A stretch of DNA of 64,000 nt from Viscum album. Lineage: Eukaryota; Streptophyta; Magnoliopsida; Santalales; Viscaceae. The notes beneath the pieces were generated by a model. The model did not search any database. It had not been told where the DNA came from and saw only the letters and a program-made list of their open reading frames with translations. The first letter of the stretch is position 1, and each line of letters starts with the position of its first letter. The stretch is taken from NCBI GenBank assembly GCA_963277665.1, contig OY728120.1, positions 944,061,195 through 944,125,194 of the forward strand, written 5' to 3'. The position numbers and the translations under genes were made by a program. Shown here in pieces: positions 1-12,623 of this stretch.

Positions 1-3000
1 ATTTAATACAATGTTGGTCATTGGAAATAATTTCACAATTAAACCGAACATAAACAAGTGTCAATCTTTTGATAGTTATTATATCTTAAAAACACGCTTT
101 TTGTTTTGACAACGACAATTAATTTTAAAGTAATATATGACAGTTATGTGTTTTGAATTTGGAAAAATGGATTCCATATTTGGAATCAGGATGTCTATAT
201 TTTATAAATAGGTAACTTTTATTTTTAGACATTTTGAATAATTACTTCGGTAAATATTTTATTTACCATGGTTAAAGGGTAAATCCGGTAAATAAGGGTA
301 AAAAATAATATTATAATAATATTAAATTACACTAAAACGTGTCCTAACCTTATTGGTGGATACATGTCCGACCATGGACATATTTGAGTCGATTTTGAGA
401 CCCCATGGAGCCACTTGTAGGTGATAGGGACACTTTATATAAATTAAGTTAAAGTAAATACAAAAATGACATAAGCTTATATCATTTAGAAAAACAATTT
501 TTACATAGGTTTATATGTGTTATATTTTCGATTATAAATATTCATTAGAAATGTAAAAGTATTTCCAATATAATGGTGTTTTATTTATAATTTTTAGACA
601 TTGAAAATGTAAAAATATATATGACACAATAATGATGCATTTTTTTCCTTATTAATGAAAGAAGAAAATAATTGGTATTATAAATGTTAAAATAAATATA
701 ATTTGAACGTTTTGATGACATAAAAGAATTTTATTGGTTAATATTTCATGTTAGGATTTTTTAAATTAATTTTTTTTAGAATTAATAAAGATTTTAAGAC
801 TTTAAAAAAATACATTATTGAGTAGTGTTAAAATTGACATAAATGAGTTTTTAAAACAAGTATTATATTATTAATTTATATTCTATTCATAAAAATCTAT
901 GGTTCGGCCAAAGGACTTATATCATTATTTTTTATCATTAATAAACCACTTTTGGGTATCTTGGATGTATATAGTATGTTTATTAACTATATAATATAAA
1001 AATACAAACTAACATGGTAAATGTCAATGTAATTAACTAAGAGTTAACACTAAATGATAAGGTTAATATAATGGTCCAAACCTGTATAAAAACTATTGGT
1101 TGAATATATTTCTACCCATACCCACCTTAGACATTGAATAATCCACTTTTTAGCCATTAGAAACCGAATATGAATTTATTATAAATTAATACTTTATGTT
1201 TTTCCTAAAGATCCCCTCCACCTCATTAAAAAAGAACCCAACTTCGAACCAATTATTCACACCATCAAATCCTTTTGGTTCGGAAAACCCCTTCCCAAAT
1301 ACTCTCTAAACTTCTCTAACTTAATTCTAGAGGCCTTAGTTTGATAATAAAGCCAACTTAATGATCCCTTTTGATCAAATAAAAAGGAAGAACCCGAAGA
1401 AGAGGTAATGTTTTCACCACCCTCTTTCAAGTTCCTTTCTTCTTCAACATATTCTTTCTTTGTTATTTCCATTCTAAAATGATAACTCCAGTGTCTTCTA
1501 TATACTGTGATGTTATTATAAATATGTTACTACCATATTCAGTATTCTATCCATCCTTTGAATGGCATGTCAACATACATGCGTATGTACGACTTACCGT
1601 CTCCACGTCGTGGTGTAATTGTTATTCAAAACATTATTATTTTGATGGGTATGATAATGATGTGTAATGGAAGTAAATAATAAATATAATATAATAATTA
1701 TTCTTTTAATATGATATACCATCAAATTATATATTATTTTAATATAAAAATAATGATATTTTCGCTTGTGCGTATGTACGGATTACCGTCTCCACGACGC
1801 GATGAGATTCATTTCCAAGTTCACCCTTCATCGAAGATTATAAAAATATATATATTACTAACAAGTATGTAATATATGACATAATAATTATACTGGAGAT
1901 ATATATATTTATATATATAAGTATTTATGTACATACAAATATCTTATTCACTTACTTCTGTTCAATACTGTATGAAAACGGAAACATCATTTATGCGTAC
2001 GTACGGACTACCGTCTCTATAAACGGTGTTTTCCATTTAATATATATGTCTATTATTAATATTTATATTCTAAATATATATGATATATATATCATGTTTT
2101 ATATTCTAGAAGTATTTAAATCATTATCTAAGTGATACAATCAAGAGTAACAAGTTAAAACATGTACGATAAAGAAAACGATTATTACCCGAAATGTTAA
2201 TTTAACATGGAAATTATTATTAAATGGGTAGTATAAAGTCATAAATGAATCATGTATGATATAATAAATATTAATATGGTTCTGTTATAATATAATAACT
2301 TACTACGATCTTCGTACAGGATGTTAAACTTACCCTCGACTAAAGTGAAGTGCAAGGTAAGGGTTAATTCCTCAATCTCATTATTATCTGAGATTGTTTA
2401 TGTGTAAGTATTTACTGGGAAATTTTTATGATCCATGTCCATTTTTCATAAATATTATTTACAAATGACGATTTTATGGATTTTTTAAGGTACTCTTTAT
2501 CATGATCATAATTTCAAATGTTTTAAAGATTTATCTTTATAAATATTTTTAATTAATGTCCATGTTTTTAAAATGATTTTAAGGATATATTTATATGGAC
2601 ATGAATATTTTGAAATGATAATTCTTTTCAAAAGTTTCAAAGTGTTATGGGACACTATGATTCAAAAAATTATTTTAAATTACTTCCTTTATAAATGTGT
2701 GACTTTTAAATGATATTATAAAAAGGATATTTCTCTCAAAAAGTTTTACTCATCATTTTCAACTATGTTAGCATCCTCTACTAGATATTATTTTGGATTG
2801 AAATTGATTTATTATAATACAATATTCCATATTTTATTGAATGAGTTATGATATGTTTGACTGTGGATGTGTTATTTTTATACAATTCTTGGTTTATGGA
2901 GAATGTATTGACATTTCCTATGCAAGTTTTAATACGAATGTTTATGTTATGTTTAAACCTTTTCATATGAGGAATGTATTGAACTTAGTAATTGATGAGT

Positions 3001-3626
3001 GGAGCCTGATATAGCTCCTCGATGCATCGGTAGGTCTCATGAGACAAACTACTGTCTTGGAACGAGGCATTGACAAAATCTTATTTGGAGTCTTGGCACG
3101 AGGCCTTGGCTACGTGGTTATAATACTCTAGCATTATGCATTCCATCGTTATGAAAGTGGTTGGTGATATTGCATGTGATTATTAGACTAGTAGAATATC
3201 AATGTGAATAAGTAAATGGAATTGTTTCATTTTATTTTTTTCCATATTATGCTAAAGTTTAACTTTAAAAGGATTTTGTTTTAGTTATACACTGCCTTAA
3301 ATGTTAATGATTATTTATGAAACTTTCTGCTGTATTGCTTACCCTTACTGAGTGTTTGAGCTCACCCCTTTCTATGTTTTATTTTTCCTAGGATTCCAAG
3401 AAGTGTATTGTGATTGTTATGAAGGGTTAATCCAAGGGAATTATGGCATTCATAAAGATTATTTATGTTGTTTTTTATGTCTTAAAGTGCAATGTAACAT
3501 TCATATATGTAATCTATTTTCCAAGACTGCTAAACCGATCGGTCCTTCGGGACTTGATTCCATGTAATCAAGCCAATGTATTAAAATATAGCACTCGACG
3601 GTGGGTAACCGGGGTCGGGGAATTAC
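1..3626 (+). repeat. LTR of a gypsy retrotransposon (window-start copy, left end outside)
   Basis: This is a long terminal repeat related to, but clearly diverged from, the LTRs at 10,453-13,878 and 22,823-27,900. It shares, in the same order, the segment just after the window start, the 'acatgtccgaccatgg' region near 360-380, a pyrimidine-rich leader near 1,200-1,400, several CGTACGTACGG...TACCGTCTC blocks at 1,557-2,034, and the 'gatatagctc' block near 3,010. It ends in TTACA at 3,626; from 3,627 the sequence reads into a CACTA transposon gene. Orientation is inferred as + from collinearity with element E. It could be the 3' LTR of an element extending to the left, or a solo LTR; the window cannot decide. 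The short open frames in it are not conserved and are treated as chance. Confidence 0.72.
1557..2034 (+). other. Three diverged hairpin units in the LTR leader
   Basis: Three units share the core gcgtaYgtacg..NNtaccgtctc. Each is flanked by complementary arms that differ between units. Unit 1 has outer arms TTTGAAT (1,557-1,563) and ATTCAAA (1,624-1,630). Unit 2 has outer arms AATGA (1,752-1,756) and TCATT (1,809-1,813), and inner arms TCGCTTGT (1,762-1,769) and ACGACGCGA (1,794-1,802), which pair with one bulge and one G-U. Unit 3 has GGAAA (1,980-1,984) with TTTCC (2,030-2,034) and TTTAT (1,990-1,994) with ATAAA (2,019-2,023); its loop holds the 10-base palindrome CGTACGTACG (1,996-2,005). 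Changing sequence with kept pairing suggests selection for a structured RNA. Confidence 0.55.
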
Positions 3627-6600
3627 AGCTGAGGTACAACAGGTTTCTCAACGTGTTGTTGCTGGTCCCAGTATCGATTCTAGCTCTTCGGAGGAATATA
3701 CTAATGATGCAAAAACAGAGGAAATAGTATGCAATGAAACCCCGACAACACAAAAAAAAGGTGTGCCGTAGATTGACAGTTTTAGCAAAAATCCTTAAGG
3801 AAAAAAGAAAAAGGCATCAAAAAAGAGGTGGGATGGAATAAGTGAGGCCAGAATGTAAACCCCAATAAAGCCATGTTTAGTAGATACATTGGAATCGTCA
3901 CTTGGTAACGTGTGCCAATTGATGTAGAGTCGGGGAACCATGTTATCAGCGGGATGAAAATATTAATTGGGGAAGAGATTATGGTATCATTACAAAAACA
4001 TTTGTTTAATTTATTAAAATAAAATAAAAAAAATATTGAAATATTGACTAAATCTTCATCATATTTTGTAGAGTGCATTTATAGTTGTTTTCTCACACAA
4101 ATAATATGTTTTAAGAATAGTAGGAAGGGTTCATAGAAGATATTGCACCATTTTAACAAAATTTCTTCTGAAAGATGCTAAAGGGAAACTCAAGTTTCAC
4201 CCACCTCCTCCTTATGCACACTTGATATCCCAAGGAGTGTGGGATGCGTTTTACAATCATCGTGCGGAGCATACTATTCAAGTACATTGTGTTTGGTAAC
4301 ACGTTGTTTAACGTTTCTTATATTCATAAATTTGATTGACAGTTTTTTATTTATGAAACAATAACTATGTTCTCAAAATAATGAACTGGAAGAAAAACTA
4401 GCGTACCCCAACCGTAAAGCAAGGCTGGGGTACGCTTCAATTGAAAAACAATTGGTATGTATTTTAAAATTACTGTAATACTTTTATGTCACATAAAACA
4501 ACATTGTAACTATGTTTCCCTGTTTATATGAAGATTGATGAATCAAAATCCCAAGCCACTTCCATTCCAAACCATGTGCTATGGAAGGAGGATCATCTTA
4601 ACAAAAAGGGGAAACCGGTAGATGATAACACACAAAAAGTGTGGGAAACATGTGTAAATATGACATAATAGAAATTTTTTTTCTTTAAATAACTATTACA
4701 TAAAAATGATTAATTATTTTCCCATATTTTCTATTTGACATAGTCACAGGAATCAACAACACCTGCACCGAATGCAGACATACTTTCAGCAGCCTTGAAA
4801 TAGCTTGAACAGTATGGCCACGTAAGAGGTGGGGGTTTTGGGGTGACACCCCGGACATATTTTCAGAAAAAAAATCAAGAGGATGAAAAAAATAATGAAA
4901 TTCAAATGATGAGAGATAGACCATCTAACCTTGAATAAAAATTCCAAAGTCAGGGAGAGTTTCTAGAAAGTTTGATGGAGGAGAGGCGAAGAGAAGAAAC
5001 AACTCAAGAACAACCTGTGCAAGAAGATCCCACCCCACCCCCCACCAGCTTTGAGGGGAGCCATTCCCCTAAAATACCTGAATTAACTGAGGTAATCAAT
5101 GTTCTAATATTTTTTTCTATGAAATGTGAATCACATAAACACTCATACCATTATTCTAATGATATTCTACATGGTGAAAATGACTGTGATTTATATCTTT
5201 CAACTCCCACCCATCTCCTTGTAGTGAGGGCTACGGTGTTCCATATGAAAAATGACATGCTACACTCCAGACCACTTCTAACCGGTCATGTCAAAGTGTT
5301 GATTAACATAGCACATGATCCGAGTTCCGAGCTACCCGTGCCAAATTATAATGACGACATTCTTACGGTGGAAAAAGCTGTTGGATCATTTGTTGCATGG
5401 CCGTTGAATCTTGTAAAAAAACATGTCGACCTGGTGGTATTTATTTCCAATTAATTTTTCAAGAATAACCTTTAACATTTAATTGTAAAAGGGATAAACC
5501 GATGAATGTTATTATAGAAGGACAAAAGGAATGATCTAAAACGAAAGAGCGGCTCAAAAGGATCAACCAACCGATCAAAATGATCTACTGAGAGCACCTT
5601 CACCTCGCCCGTTCTATATCCACATTTAATATCATTGCAAGCTCATGTGGATACGAAAATGAAAGGCAGTAATAATGACATAAATTTTTTTCAAAAAGTT
5701 ATGTATAGATAGGAAACATTATATTTCATTAGTGCTGACGTTGTAACTGAAATCATCACATACGACTGGCTAGGCACCTCAGTTATAAATGTATACATGA
5801 GGTTTGTTTTCATGATTTGATTTTACAAAAGCTGATATGCTATGATAATTATGGCTAAATATATTTAATATTTTTCACAGGTGTATATATGAAAAAAAAA
5901 TTGAAGGGATTTTCCCATGAACACAAATTTGGACTCGTTAGTCCTCACACCATATCTACACAATAGAAAGAAATAGATTCTGATTTTCAGGCTGAATTAA
6001 TGTCAAACCTGCTTAGAACGTTTCAATGCAAAATTATGACTGACATTCTCTTTTTAATTCCAAAGTTTCAAGGGTAAAACTATAAATTTTAGTCATATCA
6101 ATTATATTTTCATTTCTATCATTAATTTTTCCTTTTTGTGTTTTTAGGTAGCATTGGATGCTCATTGCAGTCAATTTGGATACTCCAAAGATTTATTTTC
6201 AGGATTCACTACATGGATATCCAACAAACCAATGACACATGATGGAAATTGTGAATTTTTAATATACTAGATCAAACAATTTAGAACTAAATATCTAGTT
6301 ATATAATTTATATTATCTTTTAATGAGGATTCTGTTTTGATAGGGCGGTGTATGAATATCGTCTAAAGGCTGGAATGAATCCAGGGCCTAAGGACGACAA
6401 GGTGCTCAAGATATACAATTGGAGAAGTATCAGGGATATATAATTATATTGCACTATCTAAATACATATCAAAATAGATTACTTATTTTTCTCGAAGTTT
6501 CTACAGGGTCCGAAACATACAAACGGGAAGGACTACGGTTATTATGTTTATAAATTTATAAAAGATATCATATTTCTTTAACAAACTAGCATCCCTGAAA

Positions 6601-6779
6601 AGGTTTTTTGAAAATAATTACTTGTTAATTTAAAATAATTATTAATCCTTTGTGTATTAATATTTTCTCAGTACTACTATGAATGTCACAAAAACCCATA
6701 TTCACATGATGATATAGATGTGTTTAGAAACGAATGGGCAGCATACCTGATAGACGAATTTAAACAAATAGGACAATGA
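3627..6779 (+). pseudogene. CACTA accessory gene: Transposase_24-like region plus Ulp1/C48 cysteine-protease-like domain (decayed, several exons)
   Basis: The coding segments run in the order expected for the second gene of plant CACTA elements, separated by AT-rich introns. A basic RRLTVLAK-type stretch lies near 3,765. A YIGIVTW.RVPID block lies near 3,890. FHPPPPYAHLISQGVWDAFY occupies about 4,190-4,250. YPNRKARLGYASIEKQL lies at about 4,400-4,455, NKKGKPVDDN...VWET at about 4,600-4,650 and HVRGGGFGVTPRTYF at about 4,815-4,860. GHVKVLI and VGSFVAWPLNLV follow in the 4,972-5,454 frame. The Ulp1-like part has HWMLIAV (His codon 6,152-6,154), YFQDSLHG (Asp codon 6,203-6,205) and GKDYGYYV. In the last motif the catalytic Cys expected before GYY is Tyr (codon 6,534-6,536). 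The final exon reads DIDVFRNEWAAYL and stops at 6,777-6,779. In-frame stops (a TGG-TAA junction near 3,903 and LK-stop-LEQ near 4,800) and the lost Cys make it a pseudogene. Family assignment is from recognised motifs. Confidence 0.78.
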
Positions 6780-6954
6780 AGGTGAATACCTACTACTTAT
6801 GTTATATTTATATGATCATTGATATATACCTTGTTTATACTTATTGACCATCTATGATCACCCTTTCTTGTGTTTCATATCCTTAGATTATAATGAATGG
6901 TTTTAGAAATGTTTTGAGTTTCTAGTAAAGAATAACTTAATGAGAAACTCTTAT
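6780..6954 (+). other. 3' flank of the CACTA gene before the satellite
   Basis: AT-rich sequence of about 175 bp lies between the last recognisable exon and the first satellite unit. No gene or conserved motif is seen. The satellite therefore starts directly downstream of the coding region. Confidence 0.5.
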
Positions 6955-9900
6955 GAACAACTAACATACGGAATTCTGAGAAAACATGTTCATATTGTTT
7001 TGATACTTTAGGAAAATAATCCATGAGTCATTTGTGACATGTAAGAATCAACCGCACCTCAATCCGATGCATGGTGTGACCGGTATAGCTAAAAGTGTCT
7101 GATATCAGTTTCAAATTGACATTAACTTTAGAAAACAAAACAAGTGACATATGGAAACTAAGAAAACGCTTTCGTATTGTGTTGATACTTTAGGATAATG
7201 ATCCAAAATTCATTTTTGACTTGTACGAATCAACCTCACCTCAATCCGACGCACGGTGTGACCGGTATGGCTAAAAGTATTTGATATTAGTTTCAAATTG
7301 ACATAAACTTTAGAAAACAACACTAATGACATATGGAATGCCAAGAAAACACATTCGTATTGTTTTTATGATTTAGTAAAACGATCCAGGATTAATTTGT
7401 GACGTGTAGGAATCAACCGCACCTCAATCCGATGCACGGTGTGACCGGTATGGTTAAATGTGTCTGATATCAGTTTGAAATTGACATTAACTTTGGAAAA
7501 CACCACAAGTGACATACGTAAAACTGAGAAAACGTGTTCGGATTGTTTTGATACTTTAGTTAAACAATCCATGAGTAATTTATGGCATTTAAAAGTAAAC
7601 CGTACCTCAGTCTGATGCACGGTGTGACCGATATGGCTAAAAGTGTCTGATATCAGTTTCAAATGGACATAAACTTTAGAAAACAACAATAATGATATAT
7701 GTAATACCAGGAAAACACATTCGGATAGTTTTGATGCATTAGTACAATGATACATGGGTCATTTTTTTTTAAGTGTAAAAATCAACCTCACCACAATCTC
7801 ATGCACGGTGTGACCGGTATGGCTAAAACAATTTGATATCAGTTTAAACGTGACAATAACTTTAGAAAACAACACATGTGACATACGGAAAACCAAGAAA
7901 ATGAATTTGTATTGTTTTGATACTTTAGGAAAATGATCCATTAGTCATTTGTGACATGTACGAATCTACTGTACCTTAGTCCGGCGCACGGTGTGCCTGG
8001 TATGGCTAAAAGTGTTGGATATCAGTTTCAAATTGACATTAATGTTATAAAACCACAGAAGTGACTTACGACAAACAGAGAAAATGCGTTCGGATTGTTT
8101 TTATACTTTACGAAAACGATCCATGAGTCATTTTTGACAAGTAATATTCTACCTCACCTCAATCCGATGCACGATGTGACCGATATGGCTTAAAGTGTCT
8201 GATATCAGTTTCAAATTGACATTAACTTTAGAAAACCACACAAGTGACATACAGAAAACCAAGAAAATGAATTCAGATTGTTTTTATACATTAGGAAAAT
8301 GATCCATGAATCATTTTTGATGTGTAACAATAAAACTCACCTCAATCTGAGGCATAGTGTGACTGGTATCACTAAAAGTGCCTGATATTAGTTTCAAATT
8401 GACATTAACTTTAGAAAACTACACAACTGACATACGGAAAACAGAGAAAACAAGTTCGGATTGTTTTGATACGTTATGAAAATGATCCAAGAGAAATTTT
8501 TGACGTGTATTAATCAACCACACCTCAATCTGATGCAAAGTATGACCGGTATGTCTAAAAGTGTCTGATATCAGTTTGAAATTGACATTAACTTTAGAAA
8601 AGAACACAAGTGACATACAGAATACCATGAAAATGCATTCAGAATGTTTTGATTCTTTAGGAAAACGATCCATGAGTCATTTGTGATGTGTACGAATCAA
8701 CATCACCTCAATCTAATGCATGGTGTGATCGGTATGGCTAAATGTGTTTGATATCATTTGGAAATTGACAATAACTTTAGAAAACAACAAAAGTGACATA
8801 TGGAAAACTGAGAAAATGCATTCGGATTGTTTTGATACTTTAGGAAAGAGATCCATGTGTCATTTTTGACATGTATGAGTCACCTACACCTCAATCCGCC
8901 ATACGGTGTGACCAGTATGGATAAAAGTGTATGATATCAGTTTGAAATTGACATTAACTTTAGAAAACAACACAAGTGACATATGAAAAACTGATCAAAC
9001 GCGTTCGTATTGTTTTGATACTTTAGGAAAATGATCCATGAGTCATTTGTGATGTGTATGAATTAACTGCAACTTAATCCAATGCACAGTGTGACCAGTA
9101 TGGCAAAAAGTGTCTGATATCAGTTTGAAATTGACATTAACTTTAGAAAACAACATAAGTGACATACCTAAAACTGTGAAAATGCATTCGGATTGTTTTG
9201 ATACTTTAATAAAATGATCTATGAGTCATTTGTGACATGTAAAAAATCAACCACACCTCAATCTGATGCACGGTGTGACCGGTATGGCTAAAAATGTCTG
9301 ATATCAGTTTCTAATTGACAAAAACTTTAGAAAACAACACTACTGACATACGTAATACCGATCAAACACATTTTTATTGTTTTGATACTTTAGGAAAACA
9401 ATCCTTGAGTCATTTTTGATTTGTACGAATCAACCTCACCACAATCTGATGCACAGTGTGATCGGTATGGTTAAAAGTGTCTGATATCAGTTTGAAATTG
9501 ACATTAACTTTAGAAAACAACACAAGTGACATATGAAAATCTGAGAAAACACGTTCATATTGTTTTGATACTGTAGGAAAACGATCCATGATTCATTTTT
9601 GACACCTACGAATCAACCGCACCTCAATCCGACACATGGTGTGACCGGTATGGCTAAAAGTGTTTCATATCAGTTTCAAATTGACATTAACTTTAGAAAA
9701 CAACATAAGTGACATACAACAGACCAAGAAAACGATTTCATATTGTTTTGATACATTATTAAAACGATCCATGAGTCATTTGTGACATTTAAGAATCAAC
9801 CACACTATAATCTGACGCACAGTGTGACCGGTATAGCTAAAATTGTCTAATATCAGTTTCAAATTGACATTAACTTTAGAAAACAACACAAGTCACATAT

Positions 9901-10452
9901 GGAAAACCAAGTAAACGCATTCAGATTGTTTTGATACTATAGGAAAAAAATACATAGGTCATTTGTGACTTGTACGAATCAAGCGCATCTTAATCTGAGA
10001 CACGATGTTACCAGTATGGATAAAAGTATCTGATATCACTTTCAAATTGACATAAACTTTAGAAAGAAACACTACTGACTTACGGAATTCCATGAAAACA
10101 CATTCATATTGTATTTATACTTTAGGAAAACGTTCCATGAGTCATTTATGATGTGTACTAATCAACCGCACCTCAATCCGACGCACGGTGTGACCGGTCT
10201 GGCAAAAAGTGTCTGATATCAGTTTGAAATATACATTAACTTTAGAAAACAACACAAGTGACATATGGAAAACCAATAAAATGTGGTTGTATTGTTTTTG
10301 TACTTTAGAAAAATTATCCATGAGTCCTTTTTTATGTTTAAGAATCAATCTCACCTCAATCTGATGCACGGTGTGACCGATATGGCTAAAAGTGTCTGAT
10401 ATCAGTTTCAAATTGACATTAACTTCAGAAAACAACACAAGTGACATACGGC
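6955..10452. repeat. 182-183 bp tandem satellite, segment 1 (about 19 units)
   Basis: The landmark GGTGTGAC recurs near 7,080, 7,262, 7,445, 7,628, 7,814 and 7,997, giving spacings of 182, 183, 183, 186 and 183. Other landmarks in each unit are CTGATATCAG (a 10-bp palindrome), TTGACATTAACTTTAGAAAA, GTGACATACGG and CCATGAGTCATTTGTGAC (GTCA/TGAC inverted arms). Units are clearly diverged from one another. The array is cut at 10,452 by element A and resumes at 21,990. It lies inside the CACTA transposon, between its protease-like gene and its right terminus. Confidence 0.95.
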
Positions 10453-11850
10453 TATAAGGCCCCAGCCTTAAACCATACTTAATCGTGAGTTATTACAAGA
10501 CTACACGTTGAGGATCTTTTCAGGTTTAGAGTTTTAGAGAATTAGATCATAAATCATGCATTACATTCCACATTTAAATAAAGTGGTTACATAAAAGATA
10601 GTATTCATTTTTCTCATCAATGGAATAATATATAAAATAAAACATGGATTATTTTTTGACACTTCCTTGACACTATCATCATATCATGTACCTTTCCCTT
10701 GACCTGTGAAAAAAATTTCAAAAACATGGGATGAGCAAAAAAAGCTCCGTAAGGGATATAAAAATATGGAAAGGAAACATGAGTACATGTGTACATAAGA
10801 ATCAATGAAATCATTCTTTACTCATAAAACTTAAGCACGTTAACATACCTCATTAAATCATGAATAAATCATAGAAATCATAAGACATAAAGGTAACTTG
10901 AGGCATTCATAACATTCTTATGTAGGGAGCAACCCTCACGGTTACGTTTGGAATACCCATCACAGTATATTCCCTAAATCTCTTTGGAGAAACCTTAACG
11001 TTTAACCCCTTCGCGTTACCCAATGAATTGGAGAGCTATATCGGGCTCACCTGCCCTTAGTTTATCACGAAACCACCCGTCTTCATAACAATTCACAAGA
11101 ACCATAACAAAATTGTAACACATAAAACATGCATAAAGGAAACATAACATTTCCACATTTCAATCACAAGATAGAAATAAAACATATTGATATAATAAAA
11201 ACATTATGAAAAACATTTTCAATACCAAAATAAAAGAAAAGTAAAACATGGTATTTATTTTTCAATTTTTTTTAAAAAAAGTTATGGCTTGTAGAGGAAG
11301 CTGAAACTCAAATAATGGTCACAGCGGCGGAGAAGTCGTTGTCGCCGCATACATACGACAAAAAAACATTCCTTTTTTCATTTAGTAAAACGCTTCTTAT
11401 GAAAAATATTTCTTTTTAATAGACATAAAAGTCAATGGGGTTTATACACTGTATAAAAGAATGTTGTCTATAAAACAAAATATTCCTCAATGAAAGGAGA
11501 TTGAGACGAAGTCTCGTACCTCAGGTCCGACTTGACTCGATCATTCTTTAACCACCTAAATAATAAACTTGAGTTAATTTATACTTTCTTAAGAACATTT
11601 TTCAAGTTCATTATTCCTTTTATATCACTTCTTACCATTTTATGAACACTATATAATTATTTAAGTTAATAATGGTCGTTTTGTCGATCATTGGTACTTG
11701 AGTCAAAATGAAACTCTATATAATTACACGTTGTTCATGGGGTAAAATATCCATTATATCCAGAATTATATTCATGATGTAGATATATATTATATAATAT
11801 ATATCAAGTATATACATGCATTTATAATATTACATAACATTTAGTGGTAT

Positions 11851-11921
11851 GAAATGAAATGCACCATTCATGGAGACGGTAAGTCGTACGTACGCATGAA
11901 CGTTACTTCCATTTCTATTTC
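11851..11921 (-). other. LTR leader hairpin with palindromic loop (element A, 3' LTR)
   Basis: Arms GAAATGAAA and a TTTC-TATTTC segment form an outer stem with an irregularity. CATTCATG and CATGAACG form an inner stem with one mismatch. The loop contains the self-complementary CGTACGTACG at 11,885-11,894. It corresponds to the hairpins at 25,147-25,213 and 25,354-25,422 in element E, seen here on the opposite strand. Confidence 0.6.
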
Positions 11922-12614
11922 ATATTTAATGGAATTAAAACATAATGAAACATAATAGGATTATAATTATAGTATGGAATCATATATAATATCATTAAAT
12001 ATATCCTTTATATGTACCACATATGGTATTAACGAATCAAATCACTTTGAGGGGGCGGTAGTCTGCACATCCTAAAATGAAGATATCACGTTTACCCATA
12101 ATGGAAACCATAAAGGTATGCCATAAATGAAAAATATAGAATATTAAGTAAAACATAAACATATCATATATCATATATAAATATAGTGACATCTTAATGG
12201 CCACCTTTTATGGTGTTAAAAAATATTGAACAATCATCGTTTCGTGAGGCAGAAATTCACCATCCACAGAAACAGTATGTTCTTTAACCATTATATGTAG
12301 GTGTGTGTAAGTGTAGCTCTAATACATGACATAAAAACATTATAGTTTATTTAAGATACTGTTTTTGTTACAAAATAAAGGAATAAAAAGCGTTTAGGGG
12401 GTTGGAGAAGCAAAATAAAACAAAAGAACACAAGTGAAGACATTACCTTTAAATCGGGTAACTCCCTTTGGATTTAACCAAAAGGGTTTCTTGAAGAGCT
12501 TCCTCCCTAAGGTAAGGCTTTTAGGATGAGGAGAGGGATGTGGAGAGACCAAATGGGAAGAGCTTGGCCGAGCCAAAGGCTTGAGAGGTGTGGGTAAGGA
12601 GGTAGAGGTGGGGG

Positions 12615-12623
12615 CCTTTTATA
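12615..12623 (-). promoter_or_regulatory. TATA box of element A 3' LTR
   Basis: TATAAAAGG on the - strand is followed by a C/T-rich leader (CCCCCACCTCTACC), the same arrangement as in element E. It marks the probable U3/R boundary region. Confidence 0.65.

Noticed and set aside
1257..1472. 71-codon - strand frame in the window-start LTR
   Set aside because: It is antisense to the pyrimidine-rich leader; its Glu/Lys richness simply reflects that composition.
4972..5454. 160-codon open frame as a complete gene
   Set aside because: It is one exon-intron-exon read-through of the CACTA accessory gene. Only its first third and last third match family motifs; the middle is intron-like.
6955..10452. 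CRISPR-like array of regularly spaced repeats
   Set aside because: The repeats are contiguous 182-bp units without unique spacers, strongly diverged, in a plant transposon. This is a satellite.
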